Shown: one piece after another, positions 53,286 to 61,610 of the stretch
How positions within the stretch are numbered: the stretch's first letter is position 1
Layout of the letters: every line of letters starts with the position of its first letter
From: Chloroflexi bacterium AL-N1
GTDB taxonomy: Bacteria; Chloroflexota; Chloroflexia; Chloroflexales; Roseiflexaceae
Direction of reading: 5' to 3'
DNA length: 64,000 nucleotides
Assembly (NCBI GenBank): GCA_013122435.1
Contig: WYDT01000024.1
Coordinates: 47,882 to 111,881, forward strand
Program-made: the position numbers and the translations under genes
The notes under the pieces: generated by a model
Seen by the model: only the letters and a program-made list of their open reading frames with translations
Database searches by the model: none
Told to the model about the DNA's origin: nothing

Positions 53286-54215
53286 ATGAAAACGATTCTG
53301 GTTCCCCTTGATGGTTCAGAGTTATCTGAACAGGTACTCCCCTATGTACAACTGTTTGCACAGTTTCTGGATACAAAAATTCTTCTGTTGAGCGTGCTCA
53401 CCGAGCAGGTTGCTGATCAGACGCCCACATCCCATATGGCTCGTGAGGTTGGTGGAGTCAGGTTAGTTGGTGAAGACCAACCGACACACATGCTGACAAT
53501 ACAACGCCGACAGACTATCGAGTATTTGGAGTTCCATGCAGCAGCATTACGTGAAAAGGGTTTTCATGTTGATGTTGAAGTCCATGAAGGCACGCCTGCA
53601 CAATGTATAATGGAACAAGCAGTACACCAGCAGGTTGATCTGATTGTGATGGCCACGCATGGCTACAGTGGCTTGCGACGCTGGGCGTTAGGCAGTGTGG
53701 CCGATCATGTGCTGCGCCACGCGCCCTGTCCGATTGTGCTTATACGTGATGCAGTTTCGGTGCCGATCGATACCTTCACCATCCAACGTATCCTGGTGCC
53801 AACCGATGGTTCGGGTTTGTCACGACAGGCATTTGCGCTTGCTGCCGATCTTGCAACGCGGGCCGAAGCTGAAATCATTCTGCTACAGGTAGAGCCATAT
53901 GCCTTAGAACTTTATCCCGATACCGGTGCGCTTGCAGCAGAAATGACAGAGATACGTCGTGAGCAAGTCAGGCAGGATCTTGAACTATTGATACGTCAGA
54001 TGTTTCCACGTGATATACCCATTGTTCCTGCGGTAACTGTGGGTGATCCAACCATTGAGATTGGTGTGGAGGCACGTCATCGTGATGTCGACCTGATTGT
54101 GATGGCCACACATGGCTACGGTGGTCTGCGACGCTGGATGCTGGGCAGTGTCGCAGATAAGGTGTTGCACACGACGACGTTGCCGGTCTTGTTGGTGCGT
54201 CCTGACAGTGCTTAG
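53286..54215 (+). CDS. Tandem universal stress protein
   Basis: 309 residues from ATG 53286 with AGGAGG seven bases upstream. Two UspA domains: residues 1-150 (starts TILVPLDGSELSE, ends ATHGYSGLRRWALGSVADHVL) and 157-309 (starts RILVPTDGSGLSR, ends ATHGYGGLRRWMLGSVADKVL). Both halves retain the G-x9-G(S/T) nucleotide-binding motif of the ATP-binding UspA subfamily. A two-domain USP can form the dimer-like fold within one chain. The stop lies 12 bases before the end of a converging aldo/keto reductase gene. Confidence 0.88.
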   Translation: MKTILVPLDGSELSEQVLPYVQLFAQFLDTKILLLSVLTEQVADQTPTSHMAREVGGVRLVGEDQPTHMLTIQRRQTIEYLEFHAAALREKGFHVDVEVHEGTPAQCIMEQAVHQQVDLIVMATHGYSGLRRWALGSVADHVLRHAPCPIVLIRDAVSVPIDTFTIQRILVPTDGSGLSRQAFALAADLATRAEAEIILLQVEPYALELYPDTGALAAEMTEIRREQVRQDLELLIRQMFPRDIPIVPAVTVGDPTIEIGVEARHRDVDLIVMATHGYGGLRRWMLGSVADKVLHTTTLPVLLVRPDSA

Positions 54216-54227
54216 GCTGTGAGTTGA

Positions 54228-55253
54228 TTACCACCTGAATTGATGTGGTCGAAAATCGGCGAAGGCATCGTCGATGTAATACGGTACGATGGCTTTGCCC
54301 GGTGGACACACGTGATCGATACGTGGTCGGTCCTCATCTGTGATGCTAATGTGGAGTGCGCCCAACTGCTCCTCGAATTGGGCCAGTGTTTTCGGCCCTA
54401 ACACTGGCCCGACCACGCCTGGTTGCTGGCAACACCATGCGAGCGCCAACTGTGTTGGTGTACAGCCCTTTTCACTGGCCATGGTCGTTATTGACTCGAC
54501 GGCATCGAATGCTGCCGGGGTGAAATGTCGTTGGGCCCACTCATCTGACTCACTGCTTGCATGAAAGCGTGCTCCCTCTGGCCGATCTGTATCGCGTTTA
54601 TATTTACCCGAGAGCATCCCGCCTGCTAAGGGTGACCATGCCAACACTGCAATACCATAGCTTTGTGCCATTGGTAGCAACTCACGCTCGGCGCGGCGGT
54701 CCAGCAGATGATAGGCCGACTGCTCACATACAAAGCGATTGAGTCCATATTCTTTGGAGACCCAGAGCGACTCGATGATCTTCCAGGCCGCGAAGTCACT
54801 GGTGCCGATGTAGCGGATTTTGCCGTCCCGTACGAGATCGTCCAGGGCTCGTAGTGTTTCATCAATCGGGATCTGGGTGCTTGGTCGATGGATGTAGTAC
54901 AGATCGATGTAGTCTGTTTGTAGCCTCTGCAGCGATGCGTGACACTGTTCAATGATATGGCGGCGATGATTGTTGGCGGCATTCGGGTCGCTATCATCCA
55001 TACTCACGTGTACTTTGGTGGCCAGAACCATCCGTGTTCGCTTCCCAGTGCGGTGCAGTGCCTCTCCCACGATCTCCTCGCTACATCCTCGGCCATAAAT
55101 ATTGGCCGTGTCGATGGTGTTAATGCCCTGCTCAATGGCGGCATCGATGATGTTGCAAGACTCTGCTTGATCAGTGCTGCTGCCAAAGTTCATGGTGCCC
55201 AGACACAGCGGGCTCACCTGCAGGCCGGTCCGACCTAAACTCACATACTGCAT
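54228..55253 (-). CDS. Aldo/keto reductase
   Basis: 341 residues from the Met encoded at 55251-55253 (GGGGGAAA upstream); the open frame upstream to 55514 is rejected because the family begins MQYVSLGRTGLQVSPLCLGTM. The tetrad is visible: Asp and Tyr in INTIDTANIYGRGCSEE, Lys in MVLATKVHV, His in DLYYIHRPS. The C-terminal region binds NADPH. YghZ/IolS-type AKR of broad carbonyl-reduction specificity. It converges on the USP gene 12 bases away and stands as a single transcription unit, near the accessory cassette array but outside it. Confidence 0.9.
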   Translation of the reverse strand: MQYVSLGRTGLQVSPLCLGTMNFGSSTDQAESCNIIDAAIEQGINTIDTANIYGRGCSEEIVGEALHRTGKRTRMVLATKVHVSMDDSDPNAANNHRRHIIEQCHASLQRLQTDYIDLYYIHRPSTQIPIDETLRALDDLVRDGKIRYIGTSDFAAWKIIESLWVSKEYGLNRFVCEQSAYHLLDRRAERELLPMAQSYGIAVLAWSPLAGGMLSGKYKRDTDRPEGARFHASSESDEWAQRHFTPAAFDAVESITTMASEKGCTPTQLALAWCCQQPGVVGPVLGPKTLAQFEEQLGALHISITDEDRPRIDHVCPPGKAIVPYYIDDAFADFRPHQFRW

Positions 55254-55632
55254 ACTATTTCCCCCGTTATTACTATTTGAAGTGTATCTATGAGAGACTA
55301 TAACGGTCTTTGGTGGTGCTGTATAGTACATTTTCGACGGCTTTTGTACAGTATACGAGTGGCTAAATGTCGCTATTTCATGTTTGGTAGGTGTAGCGGT
55401 GGTTTTGCCACCGTGCAGGTGTATCTTGTGATTGTTGACATAACCAAAGTGAAGAGGTGTATGGGTGTTCTGTGAGTGAGCACCTGCTAGTCGTTCGATT
55501 GTTGAGACAACCATGCAACAACAGTATGATCAATACCCAGACTAAAGACAATGTCATGCAGTTAACAGATTGCACCACAGAAAGAGTCTGTCTGTAAGGG
55601 ACATGTATACGTTGTGTATGCGCCACTGGGTG

Positions 55633-55661
55633 TTGACCATCGATCGGCTGCGTGCTATCCT
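55633..55661 (+). promoter_or_regulatory. Sigma70-type promoter upstream of the cassette array
   Basis: TTGACC at 55633-55638 and TATCCT at 55656-55661, spaced exactly 17 bases. The first cassette gene starts at 55768, so this is positioned like the Pc promoter of an integron. Evidence is the sequence only. Confidence 0.5.
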
Positions 55662-55668
55662 GAATAGG

Positions 55669-55683
55669 TGGACATATTGTCCA
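55669..55683. promoter_or_regulatory. Perfect inverted repeat at the promoter's expected start
   Basis: TGGACA-TAT-TGTCCA, a perfect six-base palindrome, begins eight bases after the -10 box. It is a plausible operator that would block transcription of the array; the binding protein is unknown. Confidence 0.45.
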
Positions 55684-55767
55684 TCTAGCACTGCGGTTTG
55701 CCAGAAATAGGCGGATGCGGGCACGGCTTCACACGATGCACATAGGCGGATTGTTTCCGCCTAATAC

Positions 55768-56181
55768 ATGTTAGTTGGCACGGGACGCGCTGTGCCATTT
55801 CCAACGTCAGAAGGTCGCGTCTCCCAGGCTGAAGCTGAGCTTGGCGTGAGGCTTCCACCCGAGTATCGCGAGCGCCTTCGCGCGCGAAATGGAGGGGAAC
55901 TCACTACTGCAGGTGACGACTGGCAGATCTTCCCCGTACTTGACGGAGCAGATCGTAAGACTGCTGCACGAACAGCAAATCACACCGTTCTTGAGACGCG
56001 TCAGGCTCGAACATGGACAGGTTTTCCATCCGGTGCAGTGGCAATTGCATCCAATGGCACAGGTGACTTATTGGTTTTCCTGCCAAACGGTGTCGATGCG
56101 AGGCTTGACGGAAAGGTCTATCTTTGGAATCACGAGACCAGGGAATTGTCTCCCACGGCACTGCACTTCGGCGAGTCGTGA
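55768..56181 (+). CDS. SMI1/KNR4-family protein, first cassette
   Basis: 137 residues. It has the SMI1/KNR4 opening PTSEGRVSQAEAELGVRLPPEYRERLRARNGGEL (about 13-45 in pieces) and the later VAIASNGTGDLLVFL, the SUKH pattern of immunity proteins against contact-dependent and polymorphic toxins. Bacterial members often neutralise a nuclease toxin. The ATG lies within the terminal repeat of the upstream hairpin region and no ribosome site is obvious, so the true start is uncertain. An attC site at 56211 ends this cassette. Confidence 0.75.
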   Translation: MLVGTGRAVPFPTSEGRVSQAEAELGVRLPPEYRERLRARNGGELTTAGDDWQIFPVLDGADRKTAARTANHTVLETRQARTWTGFPSGAVAIASNGTGDLLVFLPNGVDARLDGKVYLWNHETRELSPTALHFGES

Positions 56182-56210
56182 CTCACAGCTTGTACGGCGT
56201 GCCAACTAAC

Positions 56211-56289
56211 ATCTCGCTGGAGCGGCCATGAACGATAAAGTAGTCACTTCACAGCGTTGGCGGGTGGCCGCTCAGCTCGGGCGTTCGGC
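56211..56289 (+). repeat. attC-like site after the SMI1/KNR4 cassette
   Basis: Left arm GCCAACTAAC...GCTGGAGCGGCC; right arm GGCCGCTCAGC...GTTCGGC. The arms pair as GCTGgAGCGGCC with GGCCGCTCAGC, leaving one extrahelical G, as in genuine attC. The right core GTTCGGC departs from GTTRRRY at one position, hence reduced confidence. Confidence 0.7.
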
Positions 56290-56441
56290 CGCTATAAAAA
56301 ATGTGCTATTTTCAAAAGCTGGACTTGAGGTGTATAAAAAGTCAGAGGTCATCCAGTTTTCTTTTACAACTCAGAATTGAGCTATAATAGTTTCACTTCG
56401 GCTCGCGCACACTTGAAGTGAGGCACTTAGTGGAAGACATA

Positions 56442-57446
56442 ATGAATAGCCCGGAGATTTGGGCCGCCCTAATTAGTGCAGTTCTTGCATTTCCTATTGG
56501 TATTTTAGTCTCGTTGATTGCTCAATCAACTATTGACCGAAGACAAAAATTGCAACTGATGTATGAGCGCAAATCTGAGCAAACATTTGTGTTGGCAAAA
56601 GAGGAACTGCAAGATAAAATTAGTATAATTTATCAAGGACGCGAAATTAAGAATCTATATTTTTTCAATCTTCGCATTGTAAATTCTGGTCGAAAAACAA
56701 TTCGCAATCAAGCGTTTACCTGCCTGTTTTCTGAAAATACTCAATCAATTGATCCATCATTTCCACGTGTTACAACAATACCGCCAAGAGAAATAGACAT
56801 CGTACCTTCGCCACACAACATAAATCCTAATGAATTACGCTACACTATTATTGCTCTCGGCCCAGGGCAGTCAATAAACATAGATTTTTTAACCGTCAAT
56901 AATAAGACGAGCGAATTCCAAGTAATTTTCCGTAATAATGATCAAGAGGAGGTTTCTTTTGTGGAGGGTAACATAACCTCGTCTCCTGATTTGGATTGGC
57001 ATTTATTGAGGTCCATATTAAGCCTTCTATTAATCGTGATAATTTTCCAGGTTGCGAGTATTGTTCCTGTTGCAGGATCTTTGGTCAGTATTATTTTGAT
57101 ATTGCCTTTGTTGCTAATCTTTATTAGATCGGTCAGGCCTGTTCTATCTGCTATTACACGCAAATTAAATAGTCAGTCCGATGGAGTTATTATTAACGGT
57201 GGCTGGGCGTTAATTGCAAAAGAATTAGGGGGTGGTTCAGTGCATATTGAAAATTTGGCAAACAAGGATATTATTAAGCTTGACGTAAAGGCGGAGAATA
57301 AGGATAATTTGACATATCCCCTACTAAGCAACACGGATAGCCCAACTGAACTAGCCAAAGAAATAGCGGAGGTAATTGAGATTGTTAAAGAAAGAGAAGA
57401 CACAACCACAGAAGCAGACTCCGTAAATGGAGAAGATAAGAGGTAG
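56442..57446 (+). CDS. Membrane protein, second cassette
   Basis: 334 residues from the ATG at 56442 (an upstream GTG at 56418 extends it by eight). One N-terminal membrane segment (about 5-25), a charged middle, two further segments near 190-230 (SLLLIVIIFQVASIVPV and SIILILPLLLIFI), and a soluble acidic C terminus. Strongly AT-rich, unlike the adjacent restriction cassette. The family is unrecognised; cassette membrane proteins of this sort often have no assigned function. Ends at its own attC. Confidence 0.55.
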   Translation: MNSPEIWAALISAVLAFPIGILVSLIAQSTIDRRQKLQLMYERKSEQTFVLAKEELQDKISIIYQGREIKNLYFFNLRIVNSGRKTIRNQAFTCLFSENTQSIDPSFPRVTTIPPREIDIVPSPHNINPNELRYTIIALGPGQSINIDFLTVNNKTSEFQVIFRNNDQEEVSFVEGNITSSPDLDWHLLRSILSLLLIVIIFQVASIVPVAGSLVSIILILPLLLIFIRSVRPVLSAITRKLNSQSDGVIINGGWALIAKELGGGSVHIENLANKDIIKLDVKAENKDNLTYPLLSNTDSPTELAKEIAEVIEIVKEREDTTTEADSVNGEDKR

Positions 57447-57694
57447 CGCCCGAACCAAGCCTTGCAGCGTGACGCCGCTGGCGCGTCCCTGACCTGGGCG
57501 CGATCTACCCGGCAAAGCGCGGCCGCCTGCACTCGCTCCGCCGTTCGCAGCTTCTAGCTACCCGTCACGTCGCCTGCCACGGGCGTTTCACGTCACCACG
57601 GCGGCGGCTCGCCCTTTGCTGGCGGCTCGTCATGCCGACGCCCCGTTCGCTCTCGACGGCTGCCAGCGGCGCAGCTGAAGGCTAGGCGTTGGGC
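57447..57694 (+). repeat. Long attC-like site (248 bases)
   Basis: Starts near CCCGAAC (57448-57454) and ends GTTGGGC (57688-57694). The outer arms share sequence with the attC at 31121: TTGCAGCgtGACGCCGCTGGCGCG on the left and CAGCGGCGCaGCTGAAGGC on the right, so the two sites are homologous. It is longer than usual attC sites because of a large central loop that itself contains GC-rich hairpins. Confidence 0.75.
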
Positions 57695-57740
57695 CTCTAA
57701 AGATTGCGGGTGCTGTGTAGTATGAATCAGCGGTGACAGG

Positions 57741-58187
57741 TTGGCGGATACACTCTCGCAGACTGAGCGTAGTGAACGGATGTCTAGAATCCGTGGCAAG
57801 AATTCTGTTGCTGAAATGCGGCTTCGTCGCCTAATTCATAGTATGGGTTTTCGGTATCGTCTGCATGTAAAAAACCTGCCAGGAACGCCAGATTTGGTTT
57901 TCCCATCAAGGAAAGCCGTTATTTTCATGCACGGTTGTTTCTGGCATCGTCACCAAGATTGCCGATTGGCCAGAATACCAAAATCAAGGGTCGCCTTTTG
58001 GCGGGAAAAGTTCGAAGCGAACAAGCGGCGTGACGAAGGAAATGTGAGACAATTGAACGAATTGGGTTGGCGTGTCCTAGTGATCTGGGAATGCCAGATG
58101 AAAGAAAAGGATATGAGCGAAGTATCGAATGTGGTGAGGCGATTCCTTGCCGACGGAACTGGAGGCGAACGTGATGAAATCGGTTGA
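57741..58187 (+). CDS. vsr: Very short patch repair endonuclease (Vsr)
   Basis: 148 residues. Vsr nicks T:G mismatches left when 5-methylcytosine deaminates, preventing C-to-T mutation at methylated sites. Motifs: MSRIRGKNSVAEM, Asp51 in GTPDLVFP, and the zinc/catalytic FMHGCFWHRHQDC segment (63-74). A TTG start is used. It precedes a cytosine methyltransferase and overlaps its first codons by 14 bases, the standard vsr-methyltransferase arrangement. All three genes of this cassette lie between the attC sites at 57447 and 60058. Confidence 0.93.
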   Translation: MADTLSQTERSERMSRIRGKNSVAEMRLRRLIHSMGFRYRLHVKNLPGTPDLVFPSRKAVIFMHGCFWHRHQDCRLARIPKSRVAFWREKFEANKRRDEGNVRQLNELGWRVLVIWECQMKEKDMSEVSNVVRRFLADGTGGERDEIG

Positions 58188-59388
58188 ACTCTTCGTGGGC
58201 GGTGGCGGACTCGCCATGGGCGTATCCCTGGCGGGTTTTGAATCCCTAGCGGTGATCGAGTGGGACCGCTGGGCTTGCGACACCATCAGGGAAAACCAGA
58301 AGCGCGGTTACCCGGTGGTTGCCGATTGGCCTCTATGGGAAGGTGACGTGCGCGAATTTGACTGGTCGTCAATACCGGAAGGCATCGACCTTCTGGCCGG
58401 AGGGCCACCATGCCAGCCTTTCTCAATGGGCGGAAAACACCAGGCGTATGGCGATAAACGCGACATGTTTCCCGCCACGGTCGAGGTAGTTCAAGCCCTT
58501 CGGCCAAAATCATTCATCATAGAGAACGTGAAGGGCCTGACTCGTTCGAGCTTCGCCAACTATTACCAATACATCCTGCTGCAACTGGAATTTCCCGAGG
58601 TGACGCGCCGGAGTCGTGAAAACTGGCTCGACCATCTCAAGCGCCTGCAAGCCGAAAAAACATCTGGTGCGCTTCACGTCTCGGGGCTCACATACAACGT
58701 TGTTCCCACGCTGGTTAATGCGGCTGATTACGGTGTGCCACAAAAGCGCGAGCGGGTCTTCATCGTGGGATTCCGCTCCGATCTTGGTGTCGAATGGTCC
58801 TTCCCCAAACCGACTCACGGCTTGGATGCCTTACTCCATTCCCAATGGGTAACTGGTGAATATTGGGATCGTCATGGCGTGAGCAAGCGCCGACGCCCCA
58901 CAGTTCCCAAAAGATTCGAGGCAAGGATTCGCAAATTAGCTTCAGGCTCCGCCCATTTTGAAGAAAAGCCATGGAGAACCGTTCGTGATGCCTTGGTGGA
59001 CATACCCGATCCCCGGCAGCGAAAAGCCAACATGTTTTTGAATCACGTTTTTCAAGACGGGGCGAAGGTTTATCCGGGGCATACAGGTAGCCCACTTGAC
59101 CTGCCCGCGAAGACGCTCAAGGCCGGCGATCATGGAGTACCCGGTGGCGAAAATATGATGGTTCTGGAGAATGGGGATGTCCGCTATTTCAGCGTGCGGG
59201 AATCCGCACGGTTGCAGACATTCCCCGATGGTTATGTGTTCCATGGTTTCTGGACGGAAACCATGCGACAACTGGGCAATGCCGTGCCCGTGGCTCTAGG
59301 TCGTCAGGTGGCGGCATCCGTGGCAATGCGTCTGGCCGAATCTGAGTTGCACAAACTAGCGAATCTTCGCATGAGGAGGTTTGCATGA
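58174..59388 (+). CDS. DNA (cytosine-5)-methyltransferase
   Basis: 404 residues from ATG 58174, with GGAGGCG upstream; the first ATG (58147) is rejected since the family opens with the SAM-binding VELFVGGGGLAMG (4-16). The catalytic Cys80 lies in GGPPCQPFS, ENVKGL is near 117-122, and a target-recognition region of about 120 residues precedes the final SARLQTFPDGYVF and RQLGNAVPVALG motifs. It produces 5-methylcytosine at the recognition site of its partner nuclease. Overlaps vsr by 14 bases and the restriction gene by four (ATGA). Confidence 0.93.
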   Translation: MKSVELFVGGGGLAMGVSLAGFESLAVIEWDRWACDTIRENQKRGYPVVADWPLWEGDVREFDWSSIPEGIDLLAGGPPCQPFSMGGKHQAYGDKRDMFPATVEVVQALRPKSFIIENVKGLTRSSFANYYQYILLQLEFPEVTRRSRENWLDHLKRLQAEKTSGALHVSGLTYNVVPTLVNAADYGVPQKRERVFIVGFRSDLGVEWSFPKPTHGLDALLHSQWVTGEYWDRHGVSKRRRPTVPKRFEARIRKLASGSAHFEEKPWRTVRDALVDIPDPRQRKANMFLNHVFQDGAKVYPGHTGSPLDLPAKTLKAGDHGVPGGENMMVLENGDVRYFSVRESARLQTFPDGYVFHGFWTETMRQLGNAVPVALGRQVAASVAMRLAESELHKLANLRMRRFA

Positions 59389-60029
59389 CGAGCGCCAAGA
59401 TCATCCCCTTCAATCCCTTGGATAAACGCCATCTTGGGGAGAGCGTCGGTCAGGCGATGCTTCGGCAGCCCGTCATCCCAATAGCCACCCTGGAAAATTT
59501 CGAGGGCGCGGGCGTCTATGCGATTTATTACCGGGGAGACTTTCCTGCATACGAGGCAATTGCCCGAAAAAACCAAGACCAGAATTTCGTTGCGCCTATT
59601 TACGTTGGCAAGGCGGTACCGAAAGGCGCGAGAAAGGGCGTTGATCTTGAGGCAAGTCCCGGCAAGGTGCTCTTCAACCGCCTCACTCAGCATAAGCGAA
59701 GCATCGAAGAGGCAAGCAACCTCGAAATCGCCGATTTTCACTGCCGTTATCTGATCGTTGACGACATCTGGATACCACTTGGTGAATCCTTGCTTATCGC
59801 AAAGTTCGATCCCCTATGGAACAAGCTGATCGATGGTTTTGGCAATCACGATCCCGGTAAGGGGCGTCACGCAGGACTGCGGCCACGCTGGGACGTTCTA
59901 CATCCGGGGAGACCTTGGGCGGATAGGTGTCAACCTCGCGGGGAAACTGCTGAACAGATCATTGGTGAGGCCAGGGACTACCTTCGAAACAACCCGCCAC
60001 CAGACGATTCGACCATGATCACGACATGA
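59385..60029 (+). CDS. Eco29kI-type GIY-YIG restriction endonuclease
   Basis: 214 residues. GIY-YIG nuclease: GVYAIYYRGDFPAYEAIA (43-60) and IYVGKAVPKGARKG (about 70-83) carry the GVY and YVG halves, then the arginine-histidine region FNRLTQHKRSIEEA (105-118). Recognition resembles Eco29kI, which cuts CCGCGG; specificity is inferred from family and partner. It completes an intact type II system with its methyltransferase and Vsr, all in a single integron cassette. The C terminus (PRWDVLHPGRPW) is typical of the family. An attC follows 28 bases after the stop. Confidence 0.85.
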   Translation: MTSAKIIPFNPLDKRHLGESVGQAMLRQPVIPIATLENFEGAGVYAIYYRGDFPAYEAIARKNQDQNFVAPIYVGKAVPKGARKGVDLEASPGKVLFNRLTQHKRSIEEASNLEIADFHCRYLIVDDIWIPLGESLLIAKFDPLWNKLIDGFGNHDPGKGRHAGLRPRWDVLHPGRPWADRCQPRGETAEQIIGEARDYLRNNPPPDDSTMITT

Positions 60030-60057
60030 ATGATGAATCTTCGGTCACCCAAAACAG

Positions 60058-60130
60058 GCCCAACAAGGCGCTACACTCGGGCGGCAATGGAGCGCAGCGG
60101 AATTGCCGCCGTTAACGCCCGCCGTTCGGC
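60058..60130 (+). repeat. attC site after the restriction cassette
   Basis: GCCCAAC at 60058-60064; GTTCGGC at 60124-60130. The internal stem GGCGGCAAT / ATTGCCGCC is perfect, loop GGAGCGCAGCGGA. Compact (73 bases). Confidence 0.8.
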
Positions 60131-60151
60131 GAAAATATCTGAGGCTAAGTT

Positions 60152-60679
60152 ATGGTTGAAGAAAACTTTGAAGAAATGCTCACCGGAGGCCATCCGAACT
60201 CTCTAGGGCGTACCATTGAGGTGGTTGATGCTGTTATCGCTAACTCAGATAGGCTAGAAGAACTGTACCAGTGTTATTTTAGCGATGACGAGGTTGTCCG
60301 GCTTAGGACTTCGAATGCCATGAAAAGAGTATCGCGTGAAAAACCCGAATTGTTGGTTCCTTACATTGATAACTTTATTGAAATCATTTCAAGAATAGAA
60401 CAAGCCTCCACCCAATGGACGCTTGCTAATTTATTTGAAACGCTTTCATCAGATATGTCGCCAGAGCAAATGAAAAAAGCCAAGGATATTATGAAGAAAA
60501 ACCTAAAGTCTCATGATGACTGGATTGTTTTAAATAATTCTATGCAAACTCTGGGTAATTGGGCTTTGAGTGACGAAAAATTGAAAAAATGGCTCATGCC
60601 TCATTTGAATAGGCTTAGTACCAATGCTAGAAAATCTGTGTCAGGTAGGACAAAAAAACTCATAAAGTCTTTGAGCTAA
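60152..60679 (+). CDS. HEAT-repeat-like protein cassette
   Basis: 175 residues of regularly spaced helices (DDEVVRLRTSNAMKRVSREKPELLVPYIDNFI; QWTLANLFETLSSDMS; WIVLNNSMQTLGNWALSDE), typical of HEAT/ARM-type solenoids. Probably a protein-protein scaffold. No ribosome site is strong: AGGCTAAG sits 12 bases before the ATG. The cassette is bounded by attC sites at 60058 and 60702; no toxin or enzyme motif. Confidence 0.6.
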   Translation: MVEENFEEMLTGGHPNSLGRTIEVVDAVIANSDRLEELYQCYFSDDEVVRLRTSNAMKRVSREKPELLVPYIDNFIEIISRIEQASTQWTLANLFETLSSDMSPEQMKKAKDIMKKNLKSHDDWIVLNNSMQTLGNWALSDEKLKKWLMPHLNRLSTNARKSVSGRTKKLIKSLS

Positions 60680-60701
60680 GAGGGTGTGATCATACTGAAT
60701 C

Positions 60702-60776
60702 GCCTAACAAGTCAATTAACTTCGCGCCTTCGGCGCCGGACGTAGCAAAGCTGCGTCGGTTATTGAGGCGTTGGGC
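60702..60776 (+). repeat. attC site after the HEAT-like cassette
   Basis: GCCTAAC at 60702-60708 and GTTGGGC at 60770-60776, the canonical pair. Inner arms GCGCC-TTCG-GGCGC and GACGTAGCAAAGCTGCGTC provide hairpins. 75 bases. Confidence 0.9.
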
Positions 60777-60877
60777 GGCAACCAAGCTGTCTCTACTATG
60801 ACCTTTGACACTCTTACTACACTACTAGTAGCATTGCCAAATTGGGTTATGGCCGACTTTGGTGGAGGAGTTTTGCG

Positions 60878-61426
60878 ATGGATGCTGATAATGCCAAGAA
60901 CGCGATCGATGCTCGCAGCTTGGATCCTGAGTGACTTGCCCAGCATCCGGATATTCTCCGCACCTGGTCGCCATTCGATGTCCTTTGGGCCATGGACCAT
61001 GATTTCATGATCCTCACCTATTCCTCTGGTTACCAACTCACTTTTCGCACCTACGGGTTTGTAAGCCGTGAGCAAGAGCAAGCATATACAGCCCGTGAAG
61101 TCGAATGGCAAAATGTCCAACTGATCAGGGACCGCTTTAAAGATATCTATATTCGATATAAAGTTGCTAGTCGCGCCGGAACAGTACCTGTCGAGCGCGA
61201 CAGTGATTATGAGGTAGCCGAAACGCTTATCCGGACGATGTATGCTGGGTTATCCATCTCAGTTCCAGTCCTTTGCGATGTTGGCGATACGTTGGCTGAT
61301 GGTCGTTATGGATATATGAATGAGCAACAAGCATCCCTGCTTCAAGTGCTTGCAACCCTCAATGTACGAATCCTGTATCTCGTCCATTTCCTGGGTGGAT
61401 GGATAGCAGTGCGGGACGCGTATTAG
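60878..61426 (+). pseudogene. Cassette gene interrupted by an in-frame TGA
   Basis: ATG at 60878 has GGAGGAG nine bases upstream. The frame reads MDADNAKNAIDARSLDPE, then TGA (60932-60934), then LAQHPDILRTWSPFDVLWAMDHDFM and on to VLCDVGDTLADGRYGYMNE and the stop at 61424-61426. The second part alone, from ATG 60992, has 144 residues. The frame shows uninterrupted protein-like sequence either side of the TGA, so the original product was about 182 residues. Family unknown. Confidence 0.55.
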
Positions 61427-61470
61427 GCTGCGTATGTCGCCTGATAACTATTAGCGCAGCGATAGTTACC

Positions 61471-61573
61471 GCCCAACATAGTGTTCCAGCTGACCGCTTC
61501 GCGCGCAAGATCGTTGGTATTTTGAAGACTTCGCTCGGCGCGCTCGCGGCAGCTGAACACCAAATCGTTGGGC
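61471..61573 (+). repeat. attC site
   Basis: GCCCAAC at 61471-61477 and GTTGGGC at 61567-61573, perfectly complementary outer cores. The inner arms CCAGCTGACCGC / GCGGCAGCTG pair with bulges. 103 bases. Confidence 0.9.
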
Positions 61574-61610
61574 GCTTCGAGTAAATTGCGACGACAAATC
61601 TAGGAATACG

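Larger units (their letters stand above)
55254..55767. other. Intergenic region preceding the cassette array
   Basis: 514 bases. The first half presumably holds the aldo/keto reductase promoter (no clear boxes). The second half carries the promoter at 55633-55661 and an inverted repeat at 55669-55683, followed by a hairpin TAGGCGGA / TCCGCCTA near 55743-55763 and a related copy of TAGGCGGA near 55709. No integrase gene or convincing attI site is recognised. Confidence 0.5.

Noticed and set aside
55700..55775. Possible attI or attC ending GTTAGTTGGC at the first cassette
   Set aside because: The core does not fit GTTRRRY and only a simple TAGGCGGA/TCCGCCTA hairpin is present; no integrase is in view.
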